A stretch of DNA of 64,000 bases, from positions 1,893,380 to 1,957,379 of the forward strand of contig CP166133.1 of NCBI GenBank assembly GCA_041228285.1, given 5' to 3'. This document shows, one piece after another, positions 1 through 9,131 of this stretch. Made by a program: the position numbers and the translations under genes. A model generated the notes under the pieces. The model saw nothing but the letters and a program-made list of their open reading frames with translations, was not told the DNA's origin and did no database searches. Numbering within the stretch: position 1 is the stretch's first letter; every line of letters begins with the position of its first letter. This DNA is from Neisseriaceae bacterium CLB008 (lineage in GTDB: Bacteria > Pseudomonadota > Gammaproteobacteria > Burkholderiales > Neisseriaceae).

Positions 1-1
1 C

Positions 2-160
2 CTCATCGCCGCTCTTAAACAAGGTAAGACGTTAACCGTAAAGGTTTATGACACGGCATTCAATCCAGAAACCGCCACCGAGACATTGGCCTTGAATCGC
101 TCAATCAACTTTAAGCTCAATCATTCAGCGCTTCTAGATGAGATCACCCCTTGTCGCTAA
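2..160 (+). CDS. C-terminal fragment of an unidentified protein
   Basis: An open frame runs in from the left window edge and stops at TAA 158-160, giving about 52 residues that end in LLDEITPCR. The composition is that of a real coding sequence, and it is followed by a strong hairpin terminator. The family cannot be recognised from this fragment; a secreted or periplasmic protein is possible but unsupported. Confidence 0.55.
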   Translation, partial: LIAALKQGKTLTVKVYDTAFNPETATETLALNRSINFKLNHSALLDEITPCR

Positions 161-190
161 AGCCCTTTTAGGTGCATCGTTCACTCATAA

Positions 191-236
191 AAAACGCCTA
201 GAAACAAACGTGACATCCGTCATTTCTAGGCGTTTT
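191..236. terminator. Bidirectional hairpin terminator
   Basis: A perfect 14-bp inverted repeat (AAAACGCCTAGAAA at 191-204 and its complement at 223-236) surrounds an 18-nt loop. It lies between the convergent ends of the left-edge gene and lrgB, with A/T tracts on both sides, so it can serve both directions. Confidence 0.85.
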
Positions 237-252
237 AGGCTGTCGCTTCCTG

Positions 253-981
253 CTAGCGAATGAACCAATCAAACATCGGCACCATATAAGGCAGTAACAG
301 CGTGGTCAAAATCCCATTTAGCCCCATGGCTAGGCCGGCGAAGGCGCCCATGTGCGGATTGATGTTAAATGCGTGGGCCGTCCCCACCCCGTGGGAATTA
401 AGCCCCAAGGCAAAGCCCTTAACCTCATCTGAAGTAATGTTCAGCCATTGGTACACATATTTAGCCATGATGGCACCAAACATACCCGTAGTTAACACCA
501 CTAAAGTGCTGATGGAAGGCTCGCTGCCAAACTGTTCGGTCACGGCGATCGCAATCGGCGTCGTCACGGCTTTAGCCGTCATCGTCGCCACCAACACTTT
601 GCTGCCGCCTAGCAGCGCCATCAAAAACCCCGCCGACACGATAGACGTCAAACAGCCTGCAACTAAACCTACCATAAACGGTTTAAAGTAATCCTGGATT
701 TTTTTGATCTGCAAGGCTAAAGGCACGGCCAAAGCCACCGTAGCCGGCCCTAACAGAAAATGAATGAATTTAGCGCTGTCAAAATAGCGATCATAGGGCA
801 CGTTATTGCTCACCAAAAACAAGGACACCATACCCACCGTTAAGGCCACAGGATTGACTAAAGGATGAAAGCGGCTTTTGCGATGTAAGAACATCGCCAA
901 CATATAAGCAGCCAGCGTAATGGTCAGGCCTAATAAAGGTGACTGGGTCAGATACAGCCACATACTCTCTGGCTTATTCAT
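253..981 (-). CDS. lrgB: LrgB/CidB family membrane protein
   Basis: A 242-residue polytopic inner-membrane protein of the LrgB/CidB/YohK family, the partner of LrgA-type holin-like proteins. The family is linked to murein hydrolase control and, in some bacteria and in plastids, to export of small organic acids. Several hydrophobic helices cover residues 10 to 240, and the family block GLNSHGVGTAHAF sits near residues 193-205. Its start overlaps the end of lrgA by 8 nt, so the two are translated as a pair. It shares a downstream terminator with the convergent left-edge gene. The substrate cannot be told from sequence. Confidence 0.9.
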   Translation of the reverse strand: MNKPESMWLYLTQSPLLGLTITLAAYMLAMFLHRKSRFHPLVNPVALTVGMVSLFLVSNNVPYDRYFDSAKFIHFLLGPATVALAVPLALQIKKIQDYFKPFMVGLVAGCLTSIVSAGFLMALLGGSKVLVATMTAKAVTTPIAIAVTEQFGSEPSISTLVVLTTGMFGAIMAKYVYQWLNITSDEVKGFALGLNSHGVGTAHAFNINPHMGAFAGLAMGLNGILTTLLLPYMVPMFDWFIR

Positions 982-1330
982 GTTCGGCCTCTTTTTGCTT
1001 ATTGATCATTCTTTGCACCACCCAGGCAGTCACGCCTAAGGTGATGAGGCTACTGCCGGCGATGCTGACAATCAGCGCCGTCCACTGGCCCTCTAGAAGC
1101 GCGGCACTGCTGATGATGCCCACGCCAGCAGGCACGAACAGCAACGACAAATGGCCAATCAACAGCCGACTGGTGTCTTGAATATAATCTAGTAATCGGG
1201 GGAAGACCAACAGACTAACAAATAACAGCAGCATGCCAATAACGGGGCCGGGAATCGGCAGGTTCAGATAGTGAGACAGTAACTCACCCATACTTTGGTA
1301 TGCCAGTAAAATAGCAAATGCGCCTAACAT
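974..1330 (-). CDS. lrgA: LrgA/CidA holin-like protein
   Basis: A small CidA/LrgA family membrane protein of 118 residues with four predicted hydrophobic helices and the family segment LPIPGPVIGMLLLF. The chosen ATG (1328-1330) begins directly in the first membrane helix. A TTG 36 nt further upstream would add 12 poorly hydrophobic residues and is less likely. LrgA and LrgB act together at the cytoplasmic membrane. No LytSR-type regulator is encoded nearby, so control of the pair is unknown. Confidence 0.87.
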   Translation of the reverse strand: MLGAFAILLAYQSMGELLSHYLNLPIPGPVIGMLLLFVSLLVFPRLLDYIQDTSRLLIGHLSLLFVPAGVGIISSAALLEGQWTALIVSIAGSSLITLGVTAWVVQRMINKQKEAEHE

Positions 1331-1471
1331 GGTGTCACAACCTAATATATGATTAACAAAATGCAAAAGGTCACCCTAATAATTTAAAGTGACCAGTTAC
1401 AACAATCATACAACTAATTGTTTCAGCCGTTAACCTTTATATAGCTCAGCGACCCACAAAAAGGCCGTAGG

Positions 1472-1495
1472 GGCCAACCACCCCACACATTGGCC
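1472..1495 (-). terminator. Hairpin after the rhodanese gene
   Basis: GGCCAA (1472-1477) pairs with TTGGCC (1490-1495) just past the rhodanese stop codon. Read on the minus strand, a T-run follows about 20 nt later. An alternative longer pairing of AAAGGCC with GGCCTTT is also possible. Confidence 0.5.
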
Positions 1496-1496
1496 T

Positions 1497-1871
1497 TTAT
1501 TTGCTGGTTTCTAGCGGATAACCCGCCTCACACCACTCACGAAAACCACCGTCCATAGACAATACTTGGGTATAGCCCATTTTTTGTAGATTTAGCGCCG
1601 CCAGCGCCGAACGATAGCCGCCACCACAATAAAGAATCATTGGGGTACCAAAATCAGGGACGGCAGCCTCAATGTCACGCTCTAAAATCCCCTTCCCCAT
1701 ATAGATGGCTTGAGGCAGGTGGCTTTTGTCCCATTCAACCACTTCACGTACGTCTACAAACAGCGGCAACCGGCCTTCATCTAATAAGGCTTTGGTGGCG
1801 CTGACGCTGATGCCGTCAATTTGGGTACGTGCCTCTTGGCACAACTGTTCAAATCTAGGACTGTGTTGCAT
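1497..1871 (-). CDS. Single-domain rhodanese-like sulfurtransferase
   Basis: A 124-residue cytoplasmic protein made of one rhodanese domain. It has the N-terminal FVDVRE strand, the active-site loop CGGGYRS with the persulfide cysteine at residue 82, and the C-terminal MDGGFREW block. Such proteins carry sulfane sulfur between donors and acceptors; the acceptor here is unknown. It lies 57 nt downstream of aroC on the same strand, preceded by an AGGAGG-like site, so co-transcription with aroC is likely. Nothing in the neighbourhood gives it a specific pathway. Confidence 0.88.
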   Translation of the reverse strand: MQHSPRFEQLCQEARTQIDGISVSATKALLDEGRLPLFVDVREVVEWDKSHLPQAIYMGKGILERDIEAAVPDFGTPMILYCGGGYRSALAALNLQKMGYTQVLSMDGGFREWCEAGYPLETSK

Positions 1872-1928
1872 AAAACCTCCTTATTGGCAGAGGCCTCAAA
1901 CGAAGCCTCTGGTGTTCAGCGCAAAAAC

Positions 1929-3014
1929 TTACAATACTGGGGTGTCTACGCGCACGTCGGCGCACTGAGCCCGTAGCCGCAGGGCATGATCCATCAACAC
2001 CATGGCCAGCATGGCTTCGGCGATGGGCGCTGCCCTTAGGCCGACACAAGGGTCATGGCGGCCATGCGTCGCCATTTCGATTGGCTCACCGGCTTTGGTG
2101 ATTGATTGACGCGGCGTGGCGATGCTCGACGTGGGCTTAATCGCAATCTTGATGTCGAGGTTTTGGCCCGTGCTGATGCCGCCCAAAATGCCGCCAGCGT
2201 GATTGCTCAAAAACCCTGTCGGGCTTAATTCATCGCCGTGCACCGAGCCGCGCTGTGCAACGGCTTCAAAGCCGGCGCCGATTTCCACACCCTTAACGGC
2301 ATTAATACTCATCATGGCGTGGGCAATGTCTGCATCAAGACGATCAAACACCGGCTCGCCCAAGCCTACGGGCACGTTAAAGGCTTCAATTTTCAGTTTA
2401 GCGCCAACTGAATCAAGGCTCTTGCGTACAGAATCCATATAGTCTTCTAAAGCGGGCACACGGCTTTGATTGGCTACAAAGAAAGGATTCTGGTTGATGT
2501 CTTCATAGCGTGAAAACGCAATTTCTTCCGTCCCAATTTGGGTCACATAGGCCACGATGTGGGTACCAAACTGCTGCTGCAACCATTTTTTAGCAATGGC
2601 GCCAGCGGCCACGCGGGCGGCGGTTTCTCGCGCCGAGCTACGGCCACCGCCACGGTGGTCGCGAATGCCGTATTTATGCCAATAGGTGTAGTCGGCATGG
2701 CCTGGACGGAAGGTTTCGGCAATATTGCCGTAGTCCTTGCTGCGCTGATCGGTATTGCGAATCAATAAGGCAATAGGCGTGCCTGTGGTTTTGCCTTCAA
2801 AAACGCCCGATAAAATTTCAACTTCGTCTGCTTCTCTTCTTTGCGTGACGTGGCGGCTTGTGCCTGGCTTACGTCGATCTAATTCCAACTGAATATCTTC
2901 AGCAGACAATGCCAACAAAGGGGGACAGCCATCGATCACGCAGCCTAATGCAGGACCGTGGCTTTCGCCAAAAGTAGTGACAGTAAACAACTGCCCAAAT
3001 GTATTCCCAGCCAT
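1929..3014 (-). CDS. aroC: Chorismate synthase
   Basis: A 361-residue chorismate synthase, which converts 5-enolpyruvylshikimate-3-phosphate to chorismate with reduced FMN in the last step of the shikimate pathway. The N-terminal segment [20 protein letters not shown] is the family signature. Other family blocks are [20 protein letters not shown], the [20 protein letters not shown] stretch, and the C-terminal [18 protein letters not shown]. Length is typical for a bacterial monofunctional enzyme. aroE lies 7 kb away in the same window but in a different unit. Confidence 0.97.
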   Translation of the reverse strand: MAGNTFGQLFTVTTFGESHGPALGCVIDGCPPLLALSAEDIQLELDRRKPGTSRHVTQRREADEVEILSGVFEGKTTGTPIALLIRNTDQRSKDYGNIAETFRPGHADYTYWHKYGIRDHRGGGRSSARETAARVAAGAIAKKWLQQQFGTHIVAYVTQIGTEEIAFSRYEDINQNPFFVANQSRVPALEDYMDSVRKSLDSVGAKLKIEAFNVPVGLGEPVFDRLDADIAHAMMSINAVKGVEIGAGFEAVAQRGSVHGDELSPTGFLSNHAGGILGGISTGQNLDIKIAIKPTSSIATPRQSITKAGEPIEMATHGRHDPCVGLRAAPIAEAMLAMVLMDHALRLRAQCADVRVDTPVL

Positions 3015-3225
3015 TGATGCGCCTTTTATTGTGGAAGGTTGATGATTATTATTGATCGCTCAGTTTAGCACAATCGGCTTTTCGATGGGGCTCAATATCG
3101 AGCACGAACATGGTTTTTATCACAGCAAAAAAGCCACAGCCGCCCGAGACAGAATTTGACTTAAGTCGTGTTTTATACTAATAATCAATACAAATATAAC
3201 ATTTAACTTTACCTAACAAAAACAA

Positions 3226-3242
3226 GGTATTTTAAAAATACC
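3226..3242. promoter_or_regulatory. 17-nt palindrome upstream of the cytochrome bd operon
   Basis: GGTATTTTAAAAATACC is a perfect 8-1-8 inverted repeat, 92 nt before cydP in the 319-nt space between aroC and cydP. Its arrangement of ATTT and AAAT half-sites resembles published NsrR-type (nitric oxide sensing) operators, but assignment to a regulator is inference. A possible -10 hexamer TATACT lies upstream at 3174-3179. No FNR-type TTGAT-N4-ATCAA site is seen. Confidence 0.45.
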
Positions 3243-3333
3243 CACACCTCATCAACTTGCACGCGGCCCTTAACCTCTTTAGGCATAAGGCCATGTTCTC
3301 TATTGTTTCGGCCAATACAGAAAGGCAATCGCG

Positions 3334-3534
3334 ATGCCCGTTAAAACCCTCCCTTCTTTACGCCTCAGGCGGCTACCGCTGTGGGCAGAACTCTGCCTGA
3401 TGCTGGCCATTAAGCTGTCGCTCCTCTATGGCGCTTGGTACTTCTGGTTCTCTCAACCCGTGGCCAAAAACATGACCGTCCCTCCACCAGAGATCGAAAC
3501 CCACTTTTTCGACCGCGCGACACAAACCTACTAA
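3334..3534 (+). CDS. cydP: CydP-type small cytochrome oxidase-associated protein
   Basis: A 66-residue protein with one membrane helix at about residues 20-42 (LMLAIKLSLLYGAWYFWFSQ) and a conserved-looking tail containing a VPPPEIETHFF segment. Small proteins of this pattern directly before cydA are annotated as CydP, a putative subunit of the bd oxidase. It is 19 nt upstream of cydA and in the same direction, so it is the first gene of the operon. Its role in assembly or stability is inferred from position and family, not shown by sequence alone. Confidence 0.75.
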   Translation: MPVKTLPSLRLRRLPLWAELCLMLAIKLSLLYGAWYFWFSQPVAKNMTVPPPEIETHFFDRATQTY

Positions 3535-3553
3535 CTCACGAAAGACACTCACT

Positions 3554-5110
3554 ATGCTCACTGATTTAGTCGACCTATCTCGGCTGCAGTTTGGCCTGAC
3601 CGCCCTATTCCACTTTTTATTCGTCCCGCTCACCATGGGGCTTTCTTGGATTTTGGTGATTTGCGAAAGCGCTTACGTGATGACCGGTAAGCAGATCTAC
3701 AAAGACATGACGCGCTTTTGGGGCAAGCTCTTTGGGATTAACTTTGCCATGGGCGTCACCACCGGCATCACCCTGGAGTTTCAATTTGGCACCAACTGGG
3801 CCTATTACTCTCACTATGTAGGTGATATTTTTGGGGTGCCATTGGCCGTCGAAGGCTTAATGGCATTCTTTTTGGAGTCCACATTTGTGGGGCTGTTCTT
3901 CTTTGGCTGGGACCGATTATCCAAAAATAAACACTTAATGGTGACCTTCTTGGTGGCCCTTGGCTCTAACCTCTCTGCACTGTGGATTCTGATCGCCAAC
4001 GCATGGATGCAGAACCCCGTTGGGGCAGAGTTTAATTATCAGACCATGCGCATGGAGCTAACCAATATGAGCGAGGTATTCTTTAATCCCGTCGCTCAAG
4101 TTAAATTCGTCCACACCGTAGCCGCCGCCTACGTAACCGCTTCAATGTTTGTTCTGGGCATCTCGGCCCTCTATCTACTGAAAAAACGCGACCAAGGATT
4201 TGCCCTACGCTCCTTTGCCATTGCGGCGGCCTTTGGCCTAGCCTCTGCACTGTCTGTCGTGGTCTTGGGCGACGAATCCGGCTATGAATCAGGTGAGGTA
4301 CAAAAAGTGAAACTGGCGGCGATTGAGGCAGAATGGCGAACAGAGCCAGCACCGGCCTCGTTTACCGTGGTTGGCCTCCCCCAGCAAGAACAGGAACACA
4401 CCCAGTACGCACTGAAAATCCCCTACGTGATGGGCATCATCGCCACCCGCAGTCTAGATAAAGAAGTGATGGGTTTGACCGACCTCAAGCACGCCAACGA
4501 AGCCCGTATTCGCAATGGCATGATTGCCTATGGCGCCCTAGAGCAACTGCGTAGCGGTGATGAATCAGCATCAACGCTGTCCTTATTTGACCAACACAAA
4601 GCAGACTTAGGCTATGGCCTGCTGTTGAAAAAATACACATCAGATGTGGTAGACGCCAGTGAAGCCCAAATCTTGTCGGCGGCCAAAGACACCATTCCCC
4701 ACGTGGCGACCATTTTCTGGAGCTTCCGCGGCATGGTGGCTTTAGGCTTCTGGTTCATCATTGTGTTCATCATGGCCAACTACTACTTGCACAGTAATAA
4801 ACTGCAGGAAAAGCGCTGGTTTCTTAAAGTCTGTTTATGGTCCATTCCCCTGCCATGGGTTGCGGCCGAACTGGGCTGGATTGTCGCTGAGATGGGCCGA
4901 CAACCTTGGACTATTTCCGGTATTTTACCCACCCATCTGTCGGTGTCGCAGCTCGACATTGGCCAAGTTTGGTTTAGCCTTGCTGGCCTACTGAGCATTT
5001 ATACTCTGCTCTTTATCATCGAGATGTACTTGATGCTCAAGTACATCAAGCTTGGCCCTGCCAGCCTAAAAACCGGTCGCTATAGTGGCGAAACCGATAC
5101 CCAAGCTTAA
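3554..5110 (+). CDS. cydA: Cytochrome bd ubiquinol oxidase subunit I
   Basis: A 518-residue polytopic subunit that oxidises quinol and carries hemes b558, b595 and d. His20 in [15 protein letters not shown] matches the N-terminal heme ligand, the histidine in [15 protein letters not shown] matches the second ligand, and AEMGRQPW contains the conserved methionine and the family signature. The segment around [20 protein letters not shown] followed by a long hydrophilic region is the E. coli-type long Q-loop that binds quinol. Length is close to E. coli CydA. It follows cydP and precedes cydB by 19 nt. The enzyme gives high-affinity, NO-resistant oxygen reduction. Confidence 0.97.
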   Translation: MLTDLVDLSRLQFGLTALFHFLFVPLTMGLSWILVICESAYVMTGKQIYKDMTRFWGKLFGINFAMGVTTGITLEFQFGTNWAYYSHYVGDIFGVPLAVEGLMAFFLESTFVGLFFFGWDRLSKNKHLMVTFLVALGSNLSALWILIANAWMQNPVGAEFNYQTMRMELTNMSEVFFNPVAQVKFVHTVAAAYVTASMFVLGISALYLLKKRDQGFALRSFAIAAAFGLASALSVVVLGDESGYESGEVQKVKLAAIEAEWRTEPAPASFTVVGLPQQEQEHTQYALKIPYVMGIIATRSLDKEVMGLTDLKHANEARIRNGMIAYGALEQLRSGDESASTLSLFDQHKADLGYGLLLKKYTSDVVDASEAQILSAAKDTIPHVATIFWSFRGMVALGFWFIIVFIMANYYLHSNKLQEKRWFLKVCLWSIPLPWVAAELGWIVAEMGRQPWTISGILPTHLSVSQLDIGQVWFSLAGLLSIYTLLFIIEMYLMLKYIKLGPASLKTGRYSGETDTQA

Positions 5111-5129
5111 TACCCATAAAGGAGCCATT

Positions 5130-6263
5130 ATGATTTTCGATTACGCAACCATTAAGCTCATCTGGTGGGGACTCATCATTGTGTTATTCATTGGGTTTGC
5201 CATCACCGACGGTTTTGACATGGGCGTCGCCAGCCTCTTGCCTTTTTTAGGCAAAACCGACGTTGAGCGCCGCATCATCATCAACAGCGTCGGCCCTGTC
5301 TGGGAAGGCAACCAAGTATGGTTCATCACCGCGGCGGGCGCCCTCTTTGCCGCTTGGCCCTTGGTCTATGCCACCTCGTTCTCCACGCTATACGTCGCTT
5401 TGATGCTGACCTTATTTGCCTTATTCATGCGCCCCGTTGGCTTTGACTACCGCAGTAAGCTTAGCAGCTCCCGCTGGCGCCAAAGCTGGGACTGGGCCTT
5501 GTTTGTCGGCGGTACGGTTCCCGCCGTGGTGTTCGGTGTGGCCTGTGGCAATTTATTTTTAGGCCTGCCGTTTCAGTTTAACGACGCCTTACAGGTTAGC
5601 TATCATGGCGGCTTTATCGACCTACTGAACCCTTTTGCCTTTTTTGCGGGATTGATGTCTTGGGCCTTACTCGCCTTTCATGGCAGCGTCTACCTCAGCA
5701 ATAAATCTCTAGGAGCAGTACAGGCCCGAGCCCACCGAGCCACCCGCAACATTGGCTTGGCGTTTGTGACGATTTTCATCTTGGGTGGCGTTTGGGTCCA
5801 TTTTATCCCTGGGCTCACCATTACCGCAGCACCAAACGGCAACAGCTTCGTCGCCCCCTTAGCCAAAACCGTGGTTCAGAGCGAAGGCGGCTGGCTACAT
5901 AACTATTTTAGCCTGCCCGTTCTATGGCTGATCCCGATTCTGGCCATTGTAAGCGCGCTTGGGGCCATTGCCGCCATTAAAACCCAGCCCAAGCTCAGCA
6001 TGATCTTGAGCTCATTGGTCGTTGCCACCACCATCTTAACCCCCGCTGTGGCGCTGTTTCCATTCGTCCTGCCCTCCTCAGCCCACATTGTTTCCAGCTT
6101 AACCCTCTTCGATGCGGCTTCTAGCCACAAAACGCTAGAAATCATGCTGCTGGCAGCGGTCATTTTCGTGCCCCTCATTCTGTTTTACACCAGCTGGGTG
6201 TATCGCGTCATGCGCGGCCCGGTGACGGAAGAGCGCTTACACAACGATACACACAACTATTAA
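5130..6263 (+). CDS. cydB: Cytochrome bd ubiquinol oxidase subunit II
   Basis: A 377-residue polytopic partner of CydA with the N-terminal family signature ITDGFDMG and the block [20 protein letters not shown]. The start at 5130 has a good AAAGGAG ribosome-binding site and matches the normal CydB N-terminus [14 protein letters not shown] longer frame beginning inside cydA is open but lacks these features. It is followed 37 nt later by cydX. Confidence 0.97.
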   Translation: MIFDYATIKLIWWGLIIVLFIGFAITDGFDMGVASLLPFLGKTDVERRIIINSVGPVWEGNQVWFITAAGALFAAWPLVYATSFSTLYVALMLTLFALFMRPVGFDYRSKLSSSRWRQSWDWALFVGGTVPAVVFGVACGNLFLGLPFQFNDALQVSYHGGFIDLLNPFAFFAGLMSWALLAFHGSVYLSNKSLGAVQARAHRATRNIGLAFVTIFILGGVWVHFIPGLTITAAPNGNSFVAPLAKTVVQSEGGWLHNYFSLPVLWLIPILAIVSALGAIAAIKTQPKLSMILSSLVVATTILTPAVALFPFVLPSSAHIVSSLTLFDAASSHKTLEIMLLAAVIFVPLILFYTSWVYRVMRGPVTEERLHNDTHNY

Positions 6264-6300
6264 TTTAGGCGGCTTAGGCCGCTTTAGAAAGGACAGCCTT

Positions 6301-6411
6301 ATGTGGTATTTTGCTTGGTTACTCGGCCTTGGTTTGGCCATCAGCACCGGCATTATTGGGGTTTTATGGCTAGAAAGTCAGTTTTCTTTCCAGGACCGCA
6401 AGGAAGATTAA
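6301..6411 (+). CDS. cydX: Cytochrome bd small subunit CydX
   Basis: A 36-residue single-helix protein beginning MWYFAWLLGLGLA and including an IGVLWLES segment, which is the CydX/CbdX pattern. AAAGGA lies just upstream. CydX binds CydA and stabilises heme d in E. coli. It is the last gene of cydPABX and is followed by a strong terminator. Confidence 0.93.
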   Translation: MWYFAWLLGLGLAISTGIIGVLWLESQFSFQDRKED

Positions 6412-6424
6412 TCGTTTACCCCTC

Positions 6425-6453
6425 AAAAGCAGCCTTATAGAAGGCTGCTTTTT
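6425..6453 (+). terminator. Terminator of cydPABX
   Basis: AAAAGCAGCCTT (6425-6436) pairs with AAGGCTGCTTTT after the ATAG loop and runs into a T-tract. It begins 14 nt after the cydX stop. Confidence 0.9.
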
Positions 6454-6604
6454 ATTTTCTTCGCGCTGAAGCATCATCAGTGAAAGCAAGCACCTACAGA
6501 CAATTAACGGCAAACTGTGGTCAATCATACCCACTTCAAATTTGACAAAATCGCGCCAGCCGTTTAACTTTCAAGCTTATTCCCAAAATAAAAAAAAGCA
6601 CACT

Positions 6605-7156
6605 ATGAAACCAATTATTAAACGCTTTGTGCTACATTTCGGTGAAATGGGTAGTCTATGGGGCATTAATAGAACAGTGGGCCAGATGTATGCCTTACTG
6701 TATCTATCCCAGAAGCCACTCAACGCCGATGACCTAGTTCAGGCACTACAAGTTTCACGTTCAAACGTGAGTGTGGGTCTAAAAGAGTTACAGTCATGGA
6801 AACTGATTCGCCTGGTTCACTACCCACAGGACCGCCGCGATTACTTCACCACTCCAGAAGACGTATGGCAAATCTTTAAGACCCTCATTGAAGAAAAACG
6901 TCGCCGCGAGGTAGAGCCTACCTTATCCATGCTCCGCGACACCCTATTAGTCAAACCTGAAGACAAAGAAGAACAATACGCGCAAGAACGCATCCACGAA
7001 ATGCACGAATTGATCGACTTAGCCAGCAATTGGTTTGATGATGTTCAAAAGCTTTCTCCAGAAACCCTGGCCAAGCTAATGAAATTAGGCAGTAAGGTTA
7101 ACCGCCTATTAGAAACCATGGAAAAATTAAAGCTCGGCGGCTCTAAGTCTTCCTAA
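6605..7156 (+). CDS. GbsR/MarR-family transcriptional regulator
   Basis: A 183-residue DNA-binding protein with the GbsR-type winged helix: an N-terminal GEMGSLWGINRTVGQMYALLY helix, recognition region ALQVSRSNVSVGLKEL and wing containing HYPQDRRDYF. A helical C-terminal half probably dimerises. The ATG at 6605 is preferred over an in-frame TTG at 6542, which would add a basic, unconserved leader. It has its own terminator. Members control osmoprotectant, efflux or redox genes; the target here is not evident, although the TSUP gene downstream and the cyd operon upstream are candidates. Confidence 0.85.
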   Translation: MKPIIKRFVLHFGEMGSLWGINRTVGQMYALLYLSQKPLNADDLVQALQVSRSNVSVGLKELQSWKLIRLVHYPQDRRDYFTTPEDVWQIFKTLIEEKRRREVEPTLSMLRDTLLVKPEDKEEQYAQERIHEMHELIDLASNWFDDVQKLSPETLAKLMKLGSKVNRLLETMEKLKLGGSKSS

Positions 7157-7173
7157 ACCCAGCCTAGCCAAAG

Positions 7174-7205
7174 ACACCAATCACTTAGCTGCTTGGTGTT
7201 TTTTT
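7174..7205 (+). terminator. Terminator after the GbsR-type gene
   Basis: ACACCAA (7174-7180) pairs with TTGGTGT (7193-7199), followed by seven T residues. Confidence 0.8.
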
Positions 7206-7272
7206 CGTCAGCTGCTCCTTAAACCCTAGCACGACGCAGCCCTTGACGAACAACAAGGTGGCGCCGACAGAG

Positions 7273-8061
7273 ATGATCATGGGCCTCGACCTATTATTTA
7301 TAATGTTTTTAGTGGCCTTAGTGGCCAGTTTTTGTGATGCGATCGCCGGCGGTGGTGGCCTCTTAACGTTACCGGCCTTACTGCTGGCCAGTGTTGAACC
7401 CGTATCTGCCCTAGCCACCAATAAGCTACAAGCCTCTGTCGGCAGCGTGTCGGCAGCCTTAACCTTTATTCGTAAAGGCATCGTTAGCTGGCGTAAGATT
7501 TGGCCCATGGCCCTCAGCGCTGGCATTGGCTCCCTCCTCGGTGCCTTATCGGTCAATTTATTACCTCCTGAGGTACTCAAGGGCTTTGTGCCCATCTTAC
7601 TGATTGCCGTGGCGCTGTATTTTATTTTCTCACCCAAATTGAGCGACCTTGATGGCCAACCCAAAATGTCGGCGTTTGCATTCGGCCTGACCGTCGTACC
7701 CGCCATCGGCTTTTACGATGGCATTTTCGGCCCAGGCACGGGTTCTTTCTTAACCTTAGGCTTCGTCTCATTAATGGGCTATGGCATCATTAAGTCCATC
7801 GGCCACACAAAAGTGTTAAATGCCGCCACCAATCTCGGCGCCCTGCTGGTTTTCCTGACCTACGGCAAAATCATTTGGGCCCTCGCCTTAGCCATGGCGG
7901 CAGGCTCATTCATTGGCGCCCAACTGGGCGCACGTTTTGCCATGAAGGCTGGCGCCAAAGTAGTGAAGCCCATGCTGATCACCATCTGCTGCCTGATGGC
8001 GATCAAGCTGCTGATGGAGGCCGACCACCCCATTCGACTCTTTTTCGCTCAGCTGTTCTAA
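7273..8061 (+). CDS. TSUP (TauE/SafE) family permease
   Basis: A polytopic inner-membrane protein of about 262 residues and eight predicted helices. It has the two family repeats: DAIAGGGGLLTLPALLL near the N-terminus and YDGIFGPGTGSFLTLGF in the second half. Relatives export sulfite, sulfoacetate or other organosulfur anions. The ATG at 7273 is chosen because it starts just before the first helix; a second ATG at 7279 is equally possible, and a TTG at 7243 overlaps the run-out of the previous unit. The substrate is unknown and no sulfur-pathway genes are adjacent. Confidence 0.88.
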   Translation: MIMGLDLLFIMFLVALVASFCDAIAGGGGLLTLPALLLASVEPVSALATNKLQASVGSVSAALTFIRKGIVSWRKIWPMALSAGIGSLLGALSVNLLPPEVLKGFVPILLIAVALYFIFSPKLSDLDGQPKMSAFAFGLTVVPAIGFYDGIFGPGTGSFLTLGFVSLMGYGIIKSIGHTKVLNAATNLGALLVFLTYGKIIWALALAMAAGSFIGAQLGARFAMKAGAKVVKPMLITICCLMAIKLLMEADHPIRLFFAQLF

Positions 8062-8081
8062 GACAACGCGCCACACATAAT

Positions 8082-8111
8082 TAGGCCAATGCCCACTCAG
8101 GCATTGGCCTA
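8082..8111 (+). terminator. Terminator after the TSUP gene
   Basis: A perfect 12-bp stem (TAGGCCAATGCC at 8082-8093 with its complement at 8100-8111), a 6-nt loop and TTTTT downstream. Confidence 0.9.
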
Positions 8112-8213
8112 TTTTTGATTCAAGATCACACCAGCTGCCTGACTGAACACTACTGCACCAAAAAATAAAATATAATTAAATAAAATTCAATGACTTAATT
8201 AAATAACCGTGCG

Positions 8214-8259
8214 AATGATAACAATTCCTATTCACAAACAAGAATAAAGTCTGTATAGT
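8214..8259 (+). promoter_or_regulatory. Fur-box promoter, copy 1
   Basis: AATGATAACAATTCCTATTC (8214-8233) fits a degenerate Fur box. It overlaps the -35 hexamer TTCACA (8231-8236), which is 17 nt from the -10 hexamer TATAGT (8254-8259). About 48 nt including the box are repeated with few changes at 8500-8547. The geometry matches copy 2 exactly, which supports both as real iron-controlled promoters. Confidence 0.7.
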
Positions 8260-8265
8260 TTGGGC

Positions 8266-8321
8266 TTGGTAGTGGTTTGTGTTCCTTTTCAAGCCCCTTG
8301 GGTCCACCAAGGGGCATTTTT
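8266..8321 (+). ncRNA. Candidate Fur-controlled small RNA
   Basis: The predicted start point of copy 1, about 7 nt after its -10 hexamer, coincides with a 25-nt block (8266-8290) containing GGTAGTGGTTTGTGTTCC. This leads straight into a terminator of GCCCCTTGG (8293-8301) with CCAAGGGGC (8307-8315) and a T-run. There is no room for a protein. The same 25-nt block and a compensated terminator stem form the 3' end of the HutZ-like transcript (9132-9187). A transcript of about 55-60 nt is predicted; it has not been measured. Confidence 0.55.
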
Positions 8322-8525
8322 TTGCCTAACGCATTCTCCCCTTAACGCCCCCTACAGCTAGACGCCAACAAGCAAGCCAAATAAATCCATTCGATAATCA
8401 TCTCATCCTCCACTGCTACATTCTAGAGGCAGGCAAAGCCAAATATCTTCCCTCGGTGACACCCACAACCCTTGCCACCACTTTTATCATGATTTATTTC
8501 AAAGACTTAATAAAATAAACGTCCA

Positions 8526-8571
8526 AATGATAATAATTCCTATTCACATAAAGAAAAAAGACCTGTATCAT
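8526..8571 (+). promoter_or_regulatory. Fur-box promoter, copy 2
   Basis: AATGATAATAATTCCTATTC (8526-8545) resembles a Fur box and overlaps -35 TTCACA (8543-8548). A 17-nt spacer leads to -10 TATCAT (8566-8571). It lies 33 nt before the HutZ-like start codon. Repression when iron is plentiful is the expected behaviour. Confidence 0.72.
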
Positions 8572-8604
8572 GCAGTTCATGGTCATCAACGAAAGCACCA
8601 CACC

Positions 8605-9126
8605 ATGAGTACCGAAAAAACCGCGCAGCAACTCAGCGACAGCCTAATCGATTTACATGGCCGCAGCAAAACCGTGATGATGGCCACCCAGACTGAAGAC
8701 GCCACACCCCACATCAGCTATAGCCCGTATGCCCTGATCGAAGGTAAATACTATGTATTTTTATCTGCCCTCGCCGCCCACACACGCCATTTAGTGGAAC
8801 GGCCACAGGCCAGCATCATGCTGATTGAAGATGAGCAGGACACGCGTAATCTGTATGCACGCGCTAGGCTCAGCTGGGTCGCACAGGCTAGCTTAATTGA
8901 GCGACAAACGCCTTTATTTGATTTAGCCATCGCGCAATTAAAAGCACGCACCGGCCAAACCATCAACTTACTGGTGAGCCTCAATGATTTTGATTTATTT
9001 GAATTAGCGCCCCTACATGGGCGGCTGGTTTTAGGATTTGGACAGGCTTATCAGATTAAGCCCGAAGATTTACTCGCCGTGATGGCGCACGAACAAGCCG
9101 TCAAACTGACGCACATAACAACGTAA
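8605..9126 (+). CDS. HutZ/HugZ-like heme-utilisation protein
   Basis: A 173-residue protein of the pyridoxamine-5'-phosphate oxidase-like split-barrel fold, closest in pattern to HutZ/HugZ heme-degrading proteins. Visible blocks are MMATQTEDATPHISYSPYAL, a VFLSALAAHTRHL strand-helix and DARARLSW-like central strands, here written YARARLSWVAQ. The start ATG at 8605 gives the normal length; the frame is open upstream to 8527, but that region contains the promoter. The Fur-type promoter supports an iron or heme role. Other members of the fold bind FMN, so the exact activity is inferred. Confidence 0.75.
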   Translation: MSTEKTAQQLSDSLIDLHGRSKTVMMATQTEDATPHISYSPYALIEGKYYVFLSALAAHTRHLVERPQASIMLIEDEQDTRNLYARARLSWVAQASLIERQTPLFDLAIAQLKARTGQTINLLVSLNDFDLFELAPLHGRLVLGFGQAYQIKPEDLLAVMAHEQAVKLTHITT

Positions 9127-9131
9127 CGATT

